Assembly (NCBI GenBank): GCA_913020685.1
Contig: CAJWAY010000029.1
Coordinates: 1 to 12,999, forward strand
DNA from: an uncultured Flavobacteriaceae bacterium
Lineage (GTDB): Bacteria > Bacteroidota > Bacteroidia > Flavobacteriales > Flavobacteriaceae
Direction: 5' to 3'
Length of the DNA: 12,999 nt
Below, piece by piece: positions 1 to 6,104 of this stretch (position 1 is its first letter; every line of letters starts with the position of its first letter). Made by a program: the position numbers and the translations under genes. Under the pieces are notes generated by a model. It ran no database searches. It saw only the letters and a program-made list of their open reading frames with translations, and was not told the origin of the DNA.

Positions 1-1
1 T

Positions 2-169
2 ACAAGTGTTAAGTTGATGAAATATTTATTTTGGTTAAGTTGGCTTACCCTTTCTCTAATAATAATCAATGAAAAGACTGAGTCATTTAAAATTCCTGAG
101 TATATAACATACTTCGTTATTTCGGCCCTATCTTTATTACACTTATACAACTTAAAGTTCTGTAAATGA
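2..169 (+). CDS. C-terminal part of a small membrane protein (cut by window edge)
   Basis: An open frame enters at the left edge and ends at TGA 167-169, giving 55 readable residues. An ATG at 17 would give a 50-residue protein, but the frame is open to the edge, so the gene may begin outside the window. The peptide has two hydrophobic stretches, KYLFWLSWLTLSLIII and YITYFVISALSLLHLY, separated by a short polar loop (NEKTESFKIPE), which predicts two membrane helices with a basic tail (KFCK). I recognise no family. It ends 18 bases before the left repeat (188-244), so it resembles the other single-gene segments of this AT-rich region. It could also be the tail of a larger membrane protein or a chance frame. 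Confidence 0.4.
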   Translation, partial: TSVKLMKYLFWLSWLTLSLIIINEKTESFKIPEYITYFVISALSLLHLYNLKFCK

Positions 170-187
170 TCGATATAAAACTTCCTG

Positions 188-244
188 TAACCGTTTTTTT
201 TTATTAGATAACTCTATTTTAATATCGAACATTAATTTGACTCC
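188..244 (+). repeat. Direct repeat copy C (diverged)
   Basis: TAACCGTTTT at 188-197 is followed by a T-rich stretch, then TTAGATAACT (205-214), AATAT.GAAC (221-230) and ACTCC (240-244). The same blocks occur in the same order and orientation at 984-1045, with a short length difference after the T run and scattered mismatches. The first part, TAACCGTTTT plus a T-rich TAG block, also matches the repeat at the tRNA 3' end (2247-2269). It lies between the small membrane protein and the DoxX-like gene. This is the most diverged of the three copies. Confidence 0.55.
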
Positions 245-268
245 GAGAGACTTGATAGACACTAATCA

Positions 269-287
269 TATAATAACCCTTATTATA
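269..287. repeat. AT-only inverted repeat downstream of the DoxX-like gene
   Basis: TATAATAA (269-276), CCC loop (277-279), TTATTATA (280-287): a perfect 8-bp stem with a 3-base loop. It lies 14 bases beyond the stop of the minus-strand DoxX-like gene, where a terminator would be expected. The stem has no G:C pairs and no T tract follows on the minus strand, so a terminator role is only possible. Confidence 0.35.
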
Positions 288-300
288 AAAGAATAGGCTT

Positions 301-840
301 TTACCATTTAATAGTTATAAAATATTCTAAAATTCTCAATCCAATAAAGATTCCAAAAGCAATAAGAATTTTAATAAAAAATTTTGTTTTGGTTTGCTCA
401 GTTTTGTCAGATATCAGTAACGTTTTTATACTCGTCATTAATTTTTCTTTATTTAACAATAGAATAATCAATATCAATAGTTGATATATAATCGCAGCTT
501 TCAAAGCTCCCAAATGAACACCAAAGTAAATGTCTTGAAAGATAACATTCACAAGAATAGTCGATGTAAATAAACAACCGATTATTCGAGTTTTATTAAT
601 CAGAATTAAAAGTCCACCAATCAACTCAAAAACCCCTAATGTAATGGCAAATGACTTAGAGTAGCCATAAAATGCCCACATCAACTCCATCCCATTCATT
701 TCAGATAAAGTTTTATCAATTTCAGCTACATCTCCAAATTGAATTAGTTTTCCTCCGCCGTAAATAAACATAGCCATGACAACAATCCAACTTATTGCAT
801 TTTCAAATATTTCAATCTTGTCTTTTTTTGTTAAGTTCAC
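301..840 (-). CDS. DoxX-like integral membrane protein
   Basis: This 179-residue polytopic membrane protein has five hydrophobic segments at about residues 13-31, 64-82, 86-103, 110-129 and 153-173. The first four give the DoxX-type four-helix bundle: a first helix with a glycine-rich end (MAMFIYGGGKLIQF, 22-35), a second with FELIGGLLIL (71-80), and a third followed by FQDIYF. The fifth helix after a charged linker (TEQTKTK) is an addition. DoxX-like proteins are a broad superfamily often linked to redox or sulfur metabolism, but the function of most members is unknown, and no catalytic residue identifies a reaction here. It is monocistronic and lies between repeat copies C and A. The start ATG at 838-840 gives a sensible N-terminus. 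The minus strand of 871-878 reads ATAATTTG, a one-mismatch -7 box. Confidence 0.72.
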   Translation of the reverse strand: MNLTKKDKIEIFENAISWIVVMAMFIYGGGKLIQFGDVAEIDKTLSEMNGMELMWAFYGYSKSFAITLGVFELIGGLLILINKTRIIGCLFTSTILVNVIFQDIYFGVHLGALKAAIIYQLLILIILLLNKEKLMTSIKTLLISDKTEQTKTKFFIKILIAFGIFIGLRILEYFITIKW

Positions 841-945
841 TACAGTCAGATTTCTTGAGTTGTGAAATTACAAATTATAGATTGTTTTGGATTAGTTCAG
901 AAATCAAACTAGGGTTTGGACTTATTTACGAAAATGTTTAAAAAA

Positions 946-969
946 AGTCTTTTAATTAAAAAAAAGACT
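946..969. repeat. Inverted repeat next to repeat copy A
   Basis: AGTCTTTT (946-953) and AAAAGACT (962-969) form a perfect 8-bp stem with an 8-base AATTAAAA loop, flanked on the left by an A run. Its right arm ends at the first base of the 38-base direct repeat. It could be a weak terminator or part of a recombination-site structure. At the equivalent place the tRNA-side copy has a different arm, AAAACGGTTA. Confidence 0.45.
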
Positions 970-1045
970 ACACTATAATAGTATAACCGTTTTATTGTTT
1001 TAGTAGATAACTTTATTCAAATATTGAACTTAGGTTATTCACTCC
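969..1045 (+). repeat. Direct repeat copy A (shares halves with copies B and C)
   Basis: Bases 969-1006 match 2232-2269 at 36 of 38 positions; the differences are A/G at 980 and T/A at 998. The match starts at TACACTATAAT and ends at TTTAGTAG. The right half, from TAACCG at 984 to ACTCC at 1045, matches copy C at 188-244 more loosely. Copy A therefore looks like a junction: its left part resembles the flank of the tRNA gene and its right part resembles copy C. Confidence 0.75.
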
Positions 1046-1054
1046 ATAACTTTG
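1024..1054 (+). promoter_or_regulatory. Candidate promoter for the YHYH lipoprotein
   Basis: TAACTTTG at 1047-1054 matches the Bacteroidota -7 consensus TAnnTTTG. A TTG at 1024-1026 lies 20 bases upstream, as the -33 element should. The TTG is inside repeat copy A, so the repeat appears to supply part of the promoter. Initiation near 1060 would leave a leader of about 185 bases before the ATG at 1245. Confidence 0.45.
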
Positions 1055-1180
1055 AAATGAAAATTCAAACGATATACCTAACTCAAAAATGATTTTTTTT
1101 GTTTTCCATAGAATTTGGAATAATTGTAAATAAAATTAACCGATTTAACTGATCCCAAAACTCAGTTTTAACAACTTCTT

Positions 1181-1241
1181 TAACCCAAAAGTAGGGTTAT
1201 TGATTTCGTTATCGGTTTGTTTGTATAACCCGCAAACAAAT
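1181..1241 (+). promoter_or_regulatory. Structured 5' leader of the YHYH gene (possible pseudoknot or switch)
   Basis: TTTGTTTG (1216-1223) pairs with CAAACAAA (1233-1240), extended by a G-T pair (1215/1241), forming a hairpin that ends three bases before the start codon. Its 9-base loop contains ATAACCC (1225-1231), a perfect complement of GGGTTAT at 1194-1200. GGGTTA (1194-1199) can instead pair with TAACCC at 1181-1186. The segments thus allow either a local upstream hairpin or a loop pseudoknot. The pairings are visible in the sequence; regulation is inference. Confidence 0.4.
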
Positions 1242-1244
1242 AAA

Positions 1245-2216
1245 ATGAAATACCTAATAAAATTATCTATAATAATTCTACTGTTTTCTTGTAATAAAAA
1301 TGAAAAATATCAAGAGCATAAGGATTTAGACTGTTCAGGAGATTATTCAACTGCTGGGATATTAGTTGACATAAATGAAAAAATCTATAATGATGATGAG
1401 TCAGTGAATAATTACAGTAGATATTCCTGGACTTCTGATGGTAGTGATAGAATTTTAAGTGGAAACGGGATTCCTAATCACGAGGTAGGAACGTTTCCTA
1501 ATGCTGATAATCCAAATACAATTACAGAACAAAATATTAATCAGAGATTTACCCTATGTCCAGAAATAATTACGGAAATTGGATTGGACGTTGTAGGTCC
1601 CGCCCTAGCAATTGCATATGCATTAAACAGTGTCAAGTTTGATCCTGCGACAGCTGGGAGATGTAATGATGCAGGCGAGTGTAGTTTAGCAAGAGGTCAG
1701 GGGAATTGGAATATTGAGGCATTGGGACATGACACATTTGACTTTGGTGACGATATGAATCATGCTCATGTACAACCTAATGGTGAGTATCATTATCATG
1801 GAATACCAGAACTGTTGGTAGATTTTCTTGGCGATAATCAAGGGATGATAATAGTTGGATGGGCGTCAGATGGGTTTCCTGTTTATGCAAGATATGGTTA
1901 TTCTGACGCTAATAATTCTAATAGCGGTATCAAGTCACTAACTCCGAGTTATAGATTAAAATCTGACCCTGATACTGATCGACCTACAACTTTAACTGCA
2001 TTAATTGGTGGGCCTAGTAAGGGAACAACCAATCCAAATAAACCAATACCGATGGGTGCATTTACCCAAGACTATGAATATGTTGAAGGACTTGGAGATT
2101 TGGATCAATGTAATGGGCGATTTGGTGTAACCCCAGAATTCCCTAAAGGCATTTATTACTATATCGTTTCAGATGATTTTCCTTTTTTCACAAGATGCTT
2201 AAAGGGGGATTTTTAA
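1245..2216 (+). CDS. YHYH-domain lipoprotein
   Basis: This 323-residue protein begins MKYLIKLSIIILLFSC, a lipoprotein signal peptide with Cys 16 as the likely lipidated residue. It is therefore probably anchored in the membrane and exposed to the periplasm or surface. Residues 182-185 are Tyr-His-Tyr-His, the signature of the YHYH family (PF14240 type), preceded by HAHVQPNGE and followed by GFPVYARYGY, both typical of that domain. The histidine clusters suggest metal binding, but the family has no established biochemical activity. Several cysteines occur, for example in AGRCNDAGEC and near the C-terminus. I chose the ATG at 1245 because it starts the signal peptide; the frame is open upstream to a TTG at 1200, but that would bury the signal. 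The gene sits alone between repeat copies A and B and ends 7 bases before a strong terminator hairpin. Confidence 0.82.
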   Translation: MKYLIKLSIIILLFSCNKNEKYQEHKDLDCSGDYSTAGILVDINEKIYNDDESVNNYSRYSWTSDGSDRILSGNGIPNHEVGTFPNADNPNTITEQNINQRFTLCPEIITEIGLDVVGPALAIAYALNSVKFDPATAGRCNDAGECSLARGQGNWNIEALGHDTFDFGDDMNHAHVQPNGEYHYHGIPELLVDFLGDNQGMIIVGWASDGFPVYARYGYSDANNSNSGIKSLTPSYRLKSDPDTDRPTTLTALIGGPSKGTTNPNKPIPMGAFTQDYEYVEGLGDLDQCNGRFGVTPEFPKGIYYYIVSDDFPFFTRCLKGDF

Positions 2217-2223
2217 GAAACTA

Positions 2224-2256
2224 AAAACGGTTACACTATAATGGTATAACCGTTTT
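2224..2256. terminator. Bidirectional intrinsic terminator
   Basis: AAAACGGTTA (2224-2233) and TAACCGTTTT (2247-2256) form a perfect 10-bp stem with a 13-base loop. TTTT ends the structure on the plus strand and TTTTT on the minus strand. It serves the YHYH gene from the left and the tRNA-fMet gene from the right. Its right two-thirds belong to the direct repeat shared with copy A; in copy A the left arm is missing, so that copy cannot form this hairpin. Confidence 0.75.
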
Positions 2257-2266
2257 ATTGATTTAG

Positions 2267-2269
<3 letters not shown>
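2232..2269 (+). repeat. Direct repeat copy B at the tRNA 3' end
   Basis: This 38-base block matches 969-1006 at 36 positions. Its last three bases (TAG, 2267-2269) are the 3' terminal bases of the tRNA-fMet gene read on the other strand, and similarity stops there. A repeat that abuts a tRNA 3' end and recurs about 1.26 kb away is the layout of attachment sites, although only three tRNA bases are included, fewer than usual. Confidence 0.7.
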
Positions 2270-2339
<70 letters not shown>

Positions 2340-2348
2340 ATGAGTTTT

Positions 2349-2379
2349 CAAATCTACAAAATTTATATACCATCACAAA
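2349..2379 (-). promoter_or_regulatory. Promoter of tRNA-fMet
   Basis: On the minus strand TTTG (2376-2379) is followed after exactly 19 bases by TAGATTTG (2349-2356), a full match to the Bacteroidota TTTG...TAnnTTTG promoter. Initiation would fall a few bases before the tRNA 5' end at 2339, so only a very short 5' leader needs processing. Confidence 0.7.
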
Positions 2380-2408
2380 GGCTCATCCAAAGATTGTATA
2401 TTTATAAT

Positions 2409-3293
2409 ATGGCTAAAATCCCTCACAGGTCAGGTTATGTATCCATTATTGGAAACCCCAATGTAGGCAAATCAACTTTAGTTAATGCATTAATGGGTAG
2501 AGATTTATCAATCACCACCTCCAAGGCGCAAACTACCCGCCATCGTATTCTAGGTTTGATCAATGATGATAAATATCAAGTGGTTTTATCAGATACACCT
2601 GGTATTATAAAGCCTTCTTACGAAATGCAAAACTCAATGATGGATTTTGTAAAGGAATCTTTGATCGATGCAGATATATTGCTCTATGTGATTTCAATAA
2701 AAGAAAAAAAGATCAAGGATCAAGTCTTGGTGGAGCGAATCAAGAAATCTAAAATTCCATTGTTTGTGCTGATTAATAAAATTGACAACTCTTCTCAGGA
2801 AGAATTAGAATCCACTGTTCAAGAATGGGCTGATATTTTTCCCAGTGCAAAGATCATTCCTATCTCCGCCTTGACAGGTTTTTTTATTCCGGAACTCCTT
2901 CAAATGTTAATTGAGTTGTTGCCAGAATCACCCCCTTACTTCCCTAAAGATCAACTTAGTGACAAACCAGAACGTTTTTTTGTAAATGAATCCATCCGAA
3001 AAAATATTTTGGAACATTATGACAAAGAAATCCCCTATGCCGTAGAGGTCATCACCGAATCTTTTAAGGAAGAGGATAAAATTATTAAGATACAGGCCCT
3101 AATTTTAGTAGAAAGAGAAACTCAAAAAGCTATTATCATAGGGCATAAAGGAGAGCAGTTAAAAAAAGTAGGTATTTCAGCCAGAAAAGATCTCTCATCA
3201 TTTTTTGGAAAGAAAATCCATTTAGAACTTTTCGTAAAAGTTCAAAAAAACTGGCGTTCTAACCCTCAACAACTCAAACGTTTTGGGTATTAG
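2409..3293 (+). CDS. era: GTPase Era
   Basis: Era is an essential GTPase that binds the 3' end of 16S rRNA and helps mature the 30S subunit. The 294-residue product has the usual length. The G domain shows GNPNVGKS (15-22, G1), DTPG (62-65, G3), NKID (123-126, G4) and SAL (153-155, G5). The C-terminal KH domain contains the GxxG loop GHKGEQLK (245-252) and the usual ending with FVKVQKNWR. The ATG at 2409 is chosen because it gives the typical MAK..SGYVSIIGNP start; the frame runs further up, but an earlier start at 2304 would lie inside the tRNA gene. TATATTTA (2397-2404), a one-mismatch -7 box, lies only four bases before this ATG, so the true promoter is uncertain. It is followed by der after 56 bases, so the two ribosome-assembly GTPases are neighbours. 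Confidence 0.96.
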   Translation: MAKIPHRSGYVSIIGNPNVGKSTLVNALMGRDLSITTSKAQTTRHRILGLINDDKYQVVLSDTPGIIKPSYEMQNSMMDFVKESLIDADILLYVISIKEKKIKDQVLVERIKKSKIPLFVLINKIDNSSQEELESTVQEWADIFPSAKIIPISALTGFFIPELLQMLIELLPESPPYFPKDQLSDKPERFFVNESIRKNILEHYDKEIPYAVEVITESFKEEDKIIKIQALILVERETQKAIIIGHKGEQLKKVGISARKDLSSFFGKKIHLELFVKVQKNWRSNPQQLKRFGY

Positions 3294-3327
3294 CAATAAC
3301 TCATATATCACATCCCACAAATTCACG

Positions 3328-3335
3328 TACTTTTG
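3328..3335 (+). promoter_or_regulatory. -7 element upstream of der
   Basis: TACTTTTG matches TAnnTTTG and lies 14 bases before the der start codon at 3350. No clear TTG occurs at the correct upstream distance. It suggests that der has its own promoter in addition to any read-through from era. Confidence 0.5.
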
Positions 3336-3349
3336 CATTCAAATAAAAA

Positions 3350-4654
3350 ATGATGGGAGGTATTGTTGCAATTGTAGGAAGACCTAATGTCGGTAAATCA
3401 ACTTTTTTTAACCGTTTAATTAAAAAGAGAGAGGCCATTGTTGATACAGTAAGTGGCGTCACCAGGGACCGTCATTATGGTCAGTCTGACTGGAATGGTA
3501 TTGAGTTCAGTTTGATAGATACAGGGGGCTATCTAGAAGGCAGTGAAGATATTTTTCAAAAAGAAATTGATAAGCAAGTCAACTTGGCCATTGAGGAGGC
3601 AGATGCAATATTATTTATAGTCGATTTGGTAGAAGGTCTAACAGGGATGGACGAAACTATTGCACAATTACTTAGGTGTTCTCAAAAGCCTGTTTTTTTG
3701 ACTGCAAACAAAGGAGATAATTCAAAAATAACAGAAAGTATAATTGAATTTTATGCTTTAGGTTATGAACATATCTATCCTGTCTCTGCAATTAATGGAA
3801 GCGGTACAGGAGAGTTACTGGACGAATTAGTTAGAGTTTTACCCGAACAAGGCGAAACCGAGAATAATTTGCCAAGGTTCGCCGTAGTTGGACGACCAAA
3901 TGCAGGAAAATCCTCTTTTATCAATGCACTCATAGGAGAAGAAAGATACATAGTTACTGACATAGCTGGAACTACTAGAGATAGTATAGATACCAAATAC
4001 AATCGTTTTGGATTTGAATTCAATTTAGTAGATACAGCAGGAATCAGAAAGAAAAGTAAAGTTAAAGAAGACATCGAGTTTTATTCTGTTTTGCGTTCAA
4101 TCAGGGCTATTGAATATTGTGATATTTGTTTGTTACTTGTCGATGCAACCAGAGGTTTTGATGGCCAAGTTCAAAATATTTTTTGGTTGGCACACAGAAA
4201 TAACAAGGGCATCGTCATCTTAGTAAATAAGTGGGATCTTGTTAAAAAGGAAACACAATCCATCAGGTTTTTTGAAAAACAGATAAAAGAAAAAACAGCC
4301 CCCTTTGTCGATGTCCCTATTGTCTTTATCTCTACATTAAATAAACAGAGAATTTTCAAAGCTATTGAAACAGCTGTTGCAGTCTACAATAACCGATCCA
4401 ATCGTATTCCCACAAGAAAATTAAACAACATCCTCTTACCCATTATTGAAAGTAGACCCCCTCCATCTTTCAAAGGGAAATTCGTGAAAATAAAGTTCTG
4501 TACCCAATTGCCTACGCCGCATCCTCAATTTGCTTTTTTCTGTAACCTTCCAAAATACGTTAAGGAACCTTACAAAAGATTTTTAGAGAATAAAATCAGG
4601 GAACTTTTTGAATTTAATGGAGTTCCCCTACAATTATTTTTTAGAAAGAAATAG
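3350..4654 (+). CDS. der: Ribosome biogenesis GTPase Der (EngA)
   Basis: Der has two tandem GTPase domains and a C-terminal KH-like domain and acts in late 50S subunit assembly. The 434-residue length is standard. Domain 1 has GRPNVGKS (10-17), DTGG (57-60) and NKGD (120-123). Domain 2 has GRPNAGKS (181-188), DTAG (228-231) and NKWD (293-296). The C-terminal part from about 350 contains the family-typical PPPSFKGK and a CNLPKYVKEPYKRFLEN segment. Two in-frame ATGs are adjacent (3350 and 3353); the second gives MGGIVAIVG, closer to the usual N-terminus, so the protein may be 433 residues. The stop TAG directly abuts the stop of the convergent MerR-type gene, leaving no room for a terminator. 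Confidence 0.97.
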   Translation: MMGGIVAIVGRPNVGKSTFFNRLIKKREAIVDTVSGVTRDRHYGQSDWNGIEFSLIDTGGYLEGSEDIFQKEIDKQVNLAIEEADAILFIVDLVEGLTGMDETIAQLLRCSQKPVFLTANKGDNSKITESIIEFYALGYEHIYPVSAINGSGTGELLDELVRVLPEQGETENNLPRFAVVGRPNAGKSSFINALIGEERYIVTDIAGTTRDSIDTKYNRFGFEFNLVDTAGIRKKSKVKEDIEFYSVLRSIRAIEYCDICLLLVDATRGFDGQVQNIFWLAHRNNKGIVILVNKWDLVKKETQSIRFFEKQIKEKTAPFVDVPIVFISTLNKQRIFKAIETAVAVYNNRSNRIPTRKLNNILLPIIESRPPPSFKGKFVKIKFCTQLPTPHPQFAFFCNLPKYVKEPYKRFLENKIRELFEFNGVPLQLFFRKK

Positions 4655-4984
4655 TCAGAGGTTTTCACGCAGTTTAACAAGGTCAGATTTTAGCTTTTCG
4701 AGTTTTTGAATCAGTTCCAAGTTGTTATCCTCATTGAGATTTTTCAGTTTGAGTTGTTTTTTCGCTCCTTCAATGGTTAAACCTTTTTCTTTCAGTAGAT
4801 GATAAATTTTTTGAATGGTGATTACATCATCTGAAGTATACTTTCGGGCTTTACCTTCTTTTTTTCTTGGTTGAATCTCCTTAAACTCTTTTTCCCAAAA
4901 CCGAAGCAGGGAGGCATTTACACTCAATGCTTTGGCAACTTCACCAATTTTATAATATCTTTTTTTTGGCAGATTGACATGCAT
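4655..4984 (-). CDS. MerR-family HTH regulator, short form
   Basis: This 109-residue protein has an N-terminal MerR winged-helix domain, YYKIGEVAKALSVNASLLRFWEKEF (residues 10-34) with wing residues RKYTSDDV (47-54), and IQKIYHLLKEKGLTIEGAKKQL (57-78). The rest is a short charged helix (LEKLKSDLVKLREN) likely to form the antiparallel dimer coiled coil. No effector domain or cysteine sensor is present, so it is probably not a metal- or drug-sensing MerR and its signal is unknown. The start ATG overlaps the stop of the upstream M23 peptidase (TGATG, one shared base at 4984), indicating translational coupling. This peptidase-regulator pairing is common in Bacteroidota, so a role linked to the cell envelope is likely but not shown. 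Confidence 0.88.
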   Translation of the reverse strand: MHVNLPKKRYYKIGEVAKALSVNASLLRFWEKEFKEIQPRKKEGKARKYTSDDVITIQKIYHLLKEKGLTIEGAKKQLKLKNLNEDNNLELIQKLEKLKSDLVKLRENL

Positions 4985-5961
4985 CAGTCCATTGATTGAT
5001 TTTCCTGATTTGCCAAATTAAGCATGACATCAAACTCTTCAGCAGTCAAATTAGCAGAGTAATAATTCAAAGGATTCACTCTTTTTCCATCTTTAAAAAT
5101 TTCATAGTGGAGATGAGGCCCTACTGAACGGCCTGTGCTCCCTACATATCCTATGATATCTCCTCGCTTTACTTTCTGTCTTTTTTTAACATTATATTTA
5201 TTAAGGTGAGCATAAAGACTAACATATCCAAAACCGTGATCAATTCTTACGTGTTTTCCATAGCCTGCTGCTCTATTATCCGCTCGACCAACGACACCGT
5301 CACCAGAGGCATAGACTGGAGTTCCTCGGGGTGCAGTAAAATCCATACCTTGATGGAACCTTCTTTTTTTGGTAAAGGGATCAGTACGATAACCAAAACC
5401 AGAAGCCATCCTTTTCAAGTCGTTTTTATGAATCGGTTGGATAGAAGGCATGGCCCCTAATAGGTCTTCCTTACTTTTAGCGAGACTCTCAAGTTCTTCC
5501 AGTGATCGTGATTGTACTACGACTTGTTTGGTCAAAACTTCCAGACGCTTGGTAGTATTTACGATAAGTTTTGAATTTTCGTAGCCTTCTAATTCCTTGT
5601 ATCGGTTAATACCTCCAAACCCCATTTTTCTTTGTTCCTCGGGTATTGGGCTTGCCTCAAAATAAACTCTATAAAGATTATTATCTCGATCGGCCACATT
5701 GACCATAACTTCTTCAATTTTATCAAGTTTTTTATTCAGTAACTCATATTGTAACTTGAAGTTTTCAATTTCCCTAGCTTGAAGTAATTCTTTGGGGGTA
5801 TTAAGTGCATCAGTATTCAAGAGGATGAATAGAGTGAATATTCCAAATAAAACAGAAGACAACAGAAATAAAACCACACCAGACAAACCCGAAACCAAGC
5901 TAGAATTTACTGGTTGATAGGAAAGGGACTCTTGATCATAATAATATTTTAATTTAGGCAT
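4984..5961 (-). CDS. Membrane-anchored M23 (LytM-type) peptidoglycan endopeptidase
   Basis: The 325-residue protein begins MPKLKYYYDQESLSYQPV, has one transmembrane helix at about 28-48, a predicted coiled-coil region at about 58-90 and 130-168, and a C-terminal M23 domain (about 185-300). Zinc ligands are visible: HxxxD at H203/D207 and HxH at H283/H285, with a further catalytic-type histidine at H252 (YAHL). All active-site residues of the LytM fold are present, so it is likely an active endopeptidase cutting peptidoglycan cross-links in the periplasm, unlike degenerate EnvC/NlpD activators. A glycyl-glycine or DD specificity cannot be read from sequence. It is the first gene of a two-gene unit with the MerR-type gene, and diverges from alaS. 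Confidence 0.93.
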   Translation of the reverse strand: MPKLKYYYDQESLSYQPVNSSLVSGLSGVVLFLLSSVLFGIFTLFILLNTDALNTPKELLQAREIENFKLQYELLNKKLDKIEEVMVNVADRDNNLYRVYFEASPIPEEQRKMGFGGINRYKELEGYENSKLIVNTTKRLEVLTKQVVVQSRSLEELESLAKSKEDLLGAMPSIQPIHKNDLKRMASGFGYRTDPFTKKRRFHQGMDFTAPRGTPVYASGDGVVGRADNRAAGYGKHVRIDHGFGYVSLYAHLNKYNVKKRQKVKRGDIIGYVGSTGRSVGPHLHYEIFKDGKRVNPLNYYSANLTAEEFDVMLNLANQENQSMD

Positions 5962-5999
5962 AAAAAACTACGTTGATCACAATTGGTTAAATAGGATTA

Positions 6000-6007
6000 C
6001 AAATATA
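6000..6007 (-). promoter_or_regulatory. -7 element of the M23-MerR unit
   Basis: Minus strand TATATTTG, a perfect TAnnTTTG, lies 38 bases upstream of the M23 peptidase start. No clean TTG lies at the expected upstream spacing. The divergent alaS promoter carries the identical octamer at 6070-6077. Confidence 0.55.
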
Positions 6008-6042
6008 CGAATTATATAAATCATCACCAGTTGGCCTTTATT

Positions 6043-6077
6043 TTGGCTAATCCTGTCGATCTAATGACATATATTTG
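6043..6077 (+). promoter_or_regulatory. Promoter of alaS
   Basis: TATATTTG (6070-6077) is a perfect -7 box 27 bases before the alaS start codon. TTG at 6043-6045 lies 24 bases upstream, slightly longer than the usual spacing of about 20. No T-box-like leader is possible in so short a 5' UTR. Confidence 0.55.
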
Positions 6078-6104
6078 TATAGCTTTTAAATTCTAAAGCC
6101 CACT

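Larger units (their letters stand above)
841..1244. other. 404-base gene-free stretch with repeat, hairpins and leader
   Basis: No gene is supported between the DoxX-like start and the YHYH lipoprotein start. From left to right it holds the probable DoxX promoter (841-900), an inverted repeat (946-969), direct repeat copy A (969-1045), a candidate plus-strand promoter (1024-1054), and an AT-rich leader of about 185 bases that ends in complementary segments and a hairpin just before the start codon (1181-1241). Each is listed separately. Confidence 0.6.

Noticed and set aside
188..1045. Integron cassette array with attC sites
   Set aside because: The repeats do not contain the RYYYAAC...GTTRRRY core pairs, DoxX-like and YHYH genes face opposite directions, and no integron integrase is visible.
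1200..1244. TTG start for the YHYH protein at 1200
   Set aside because: It would place 15 residues before the lipoprotein signal peptide; ATG 1245 starts the signal cleanly.
3775..4074. Antisense open frame across der
   Set aside because: No family features; explained by the codon pattern of the conserved der gene on the other strand.
6078..6104. T-box or other riboswitch in front of alaS
   Set aside because: Only about 20-27 bases separate the promoter from the start codon.
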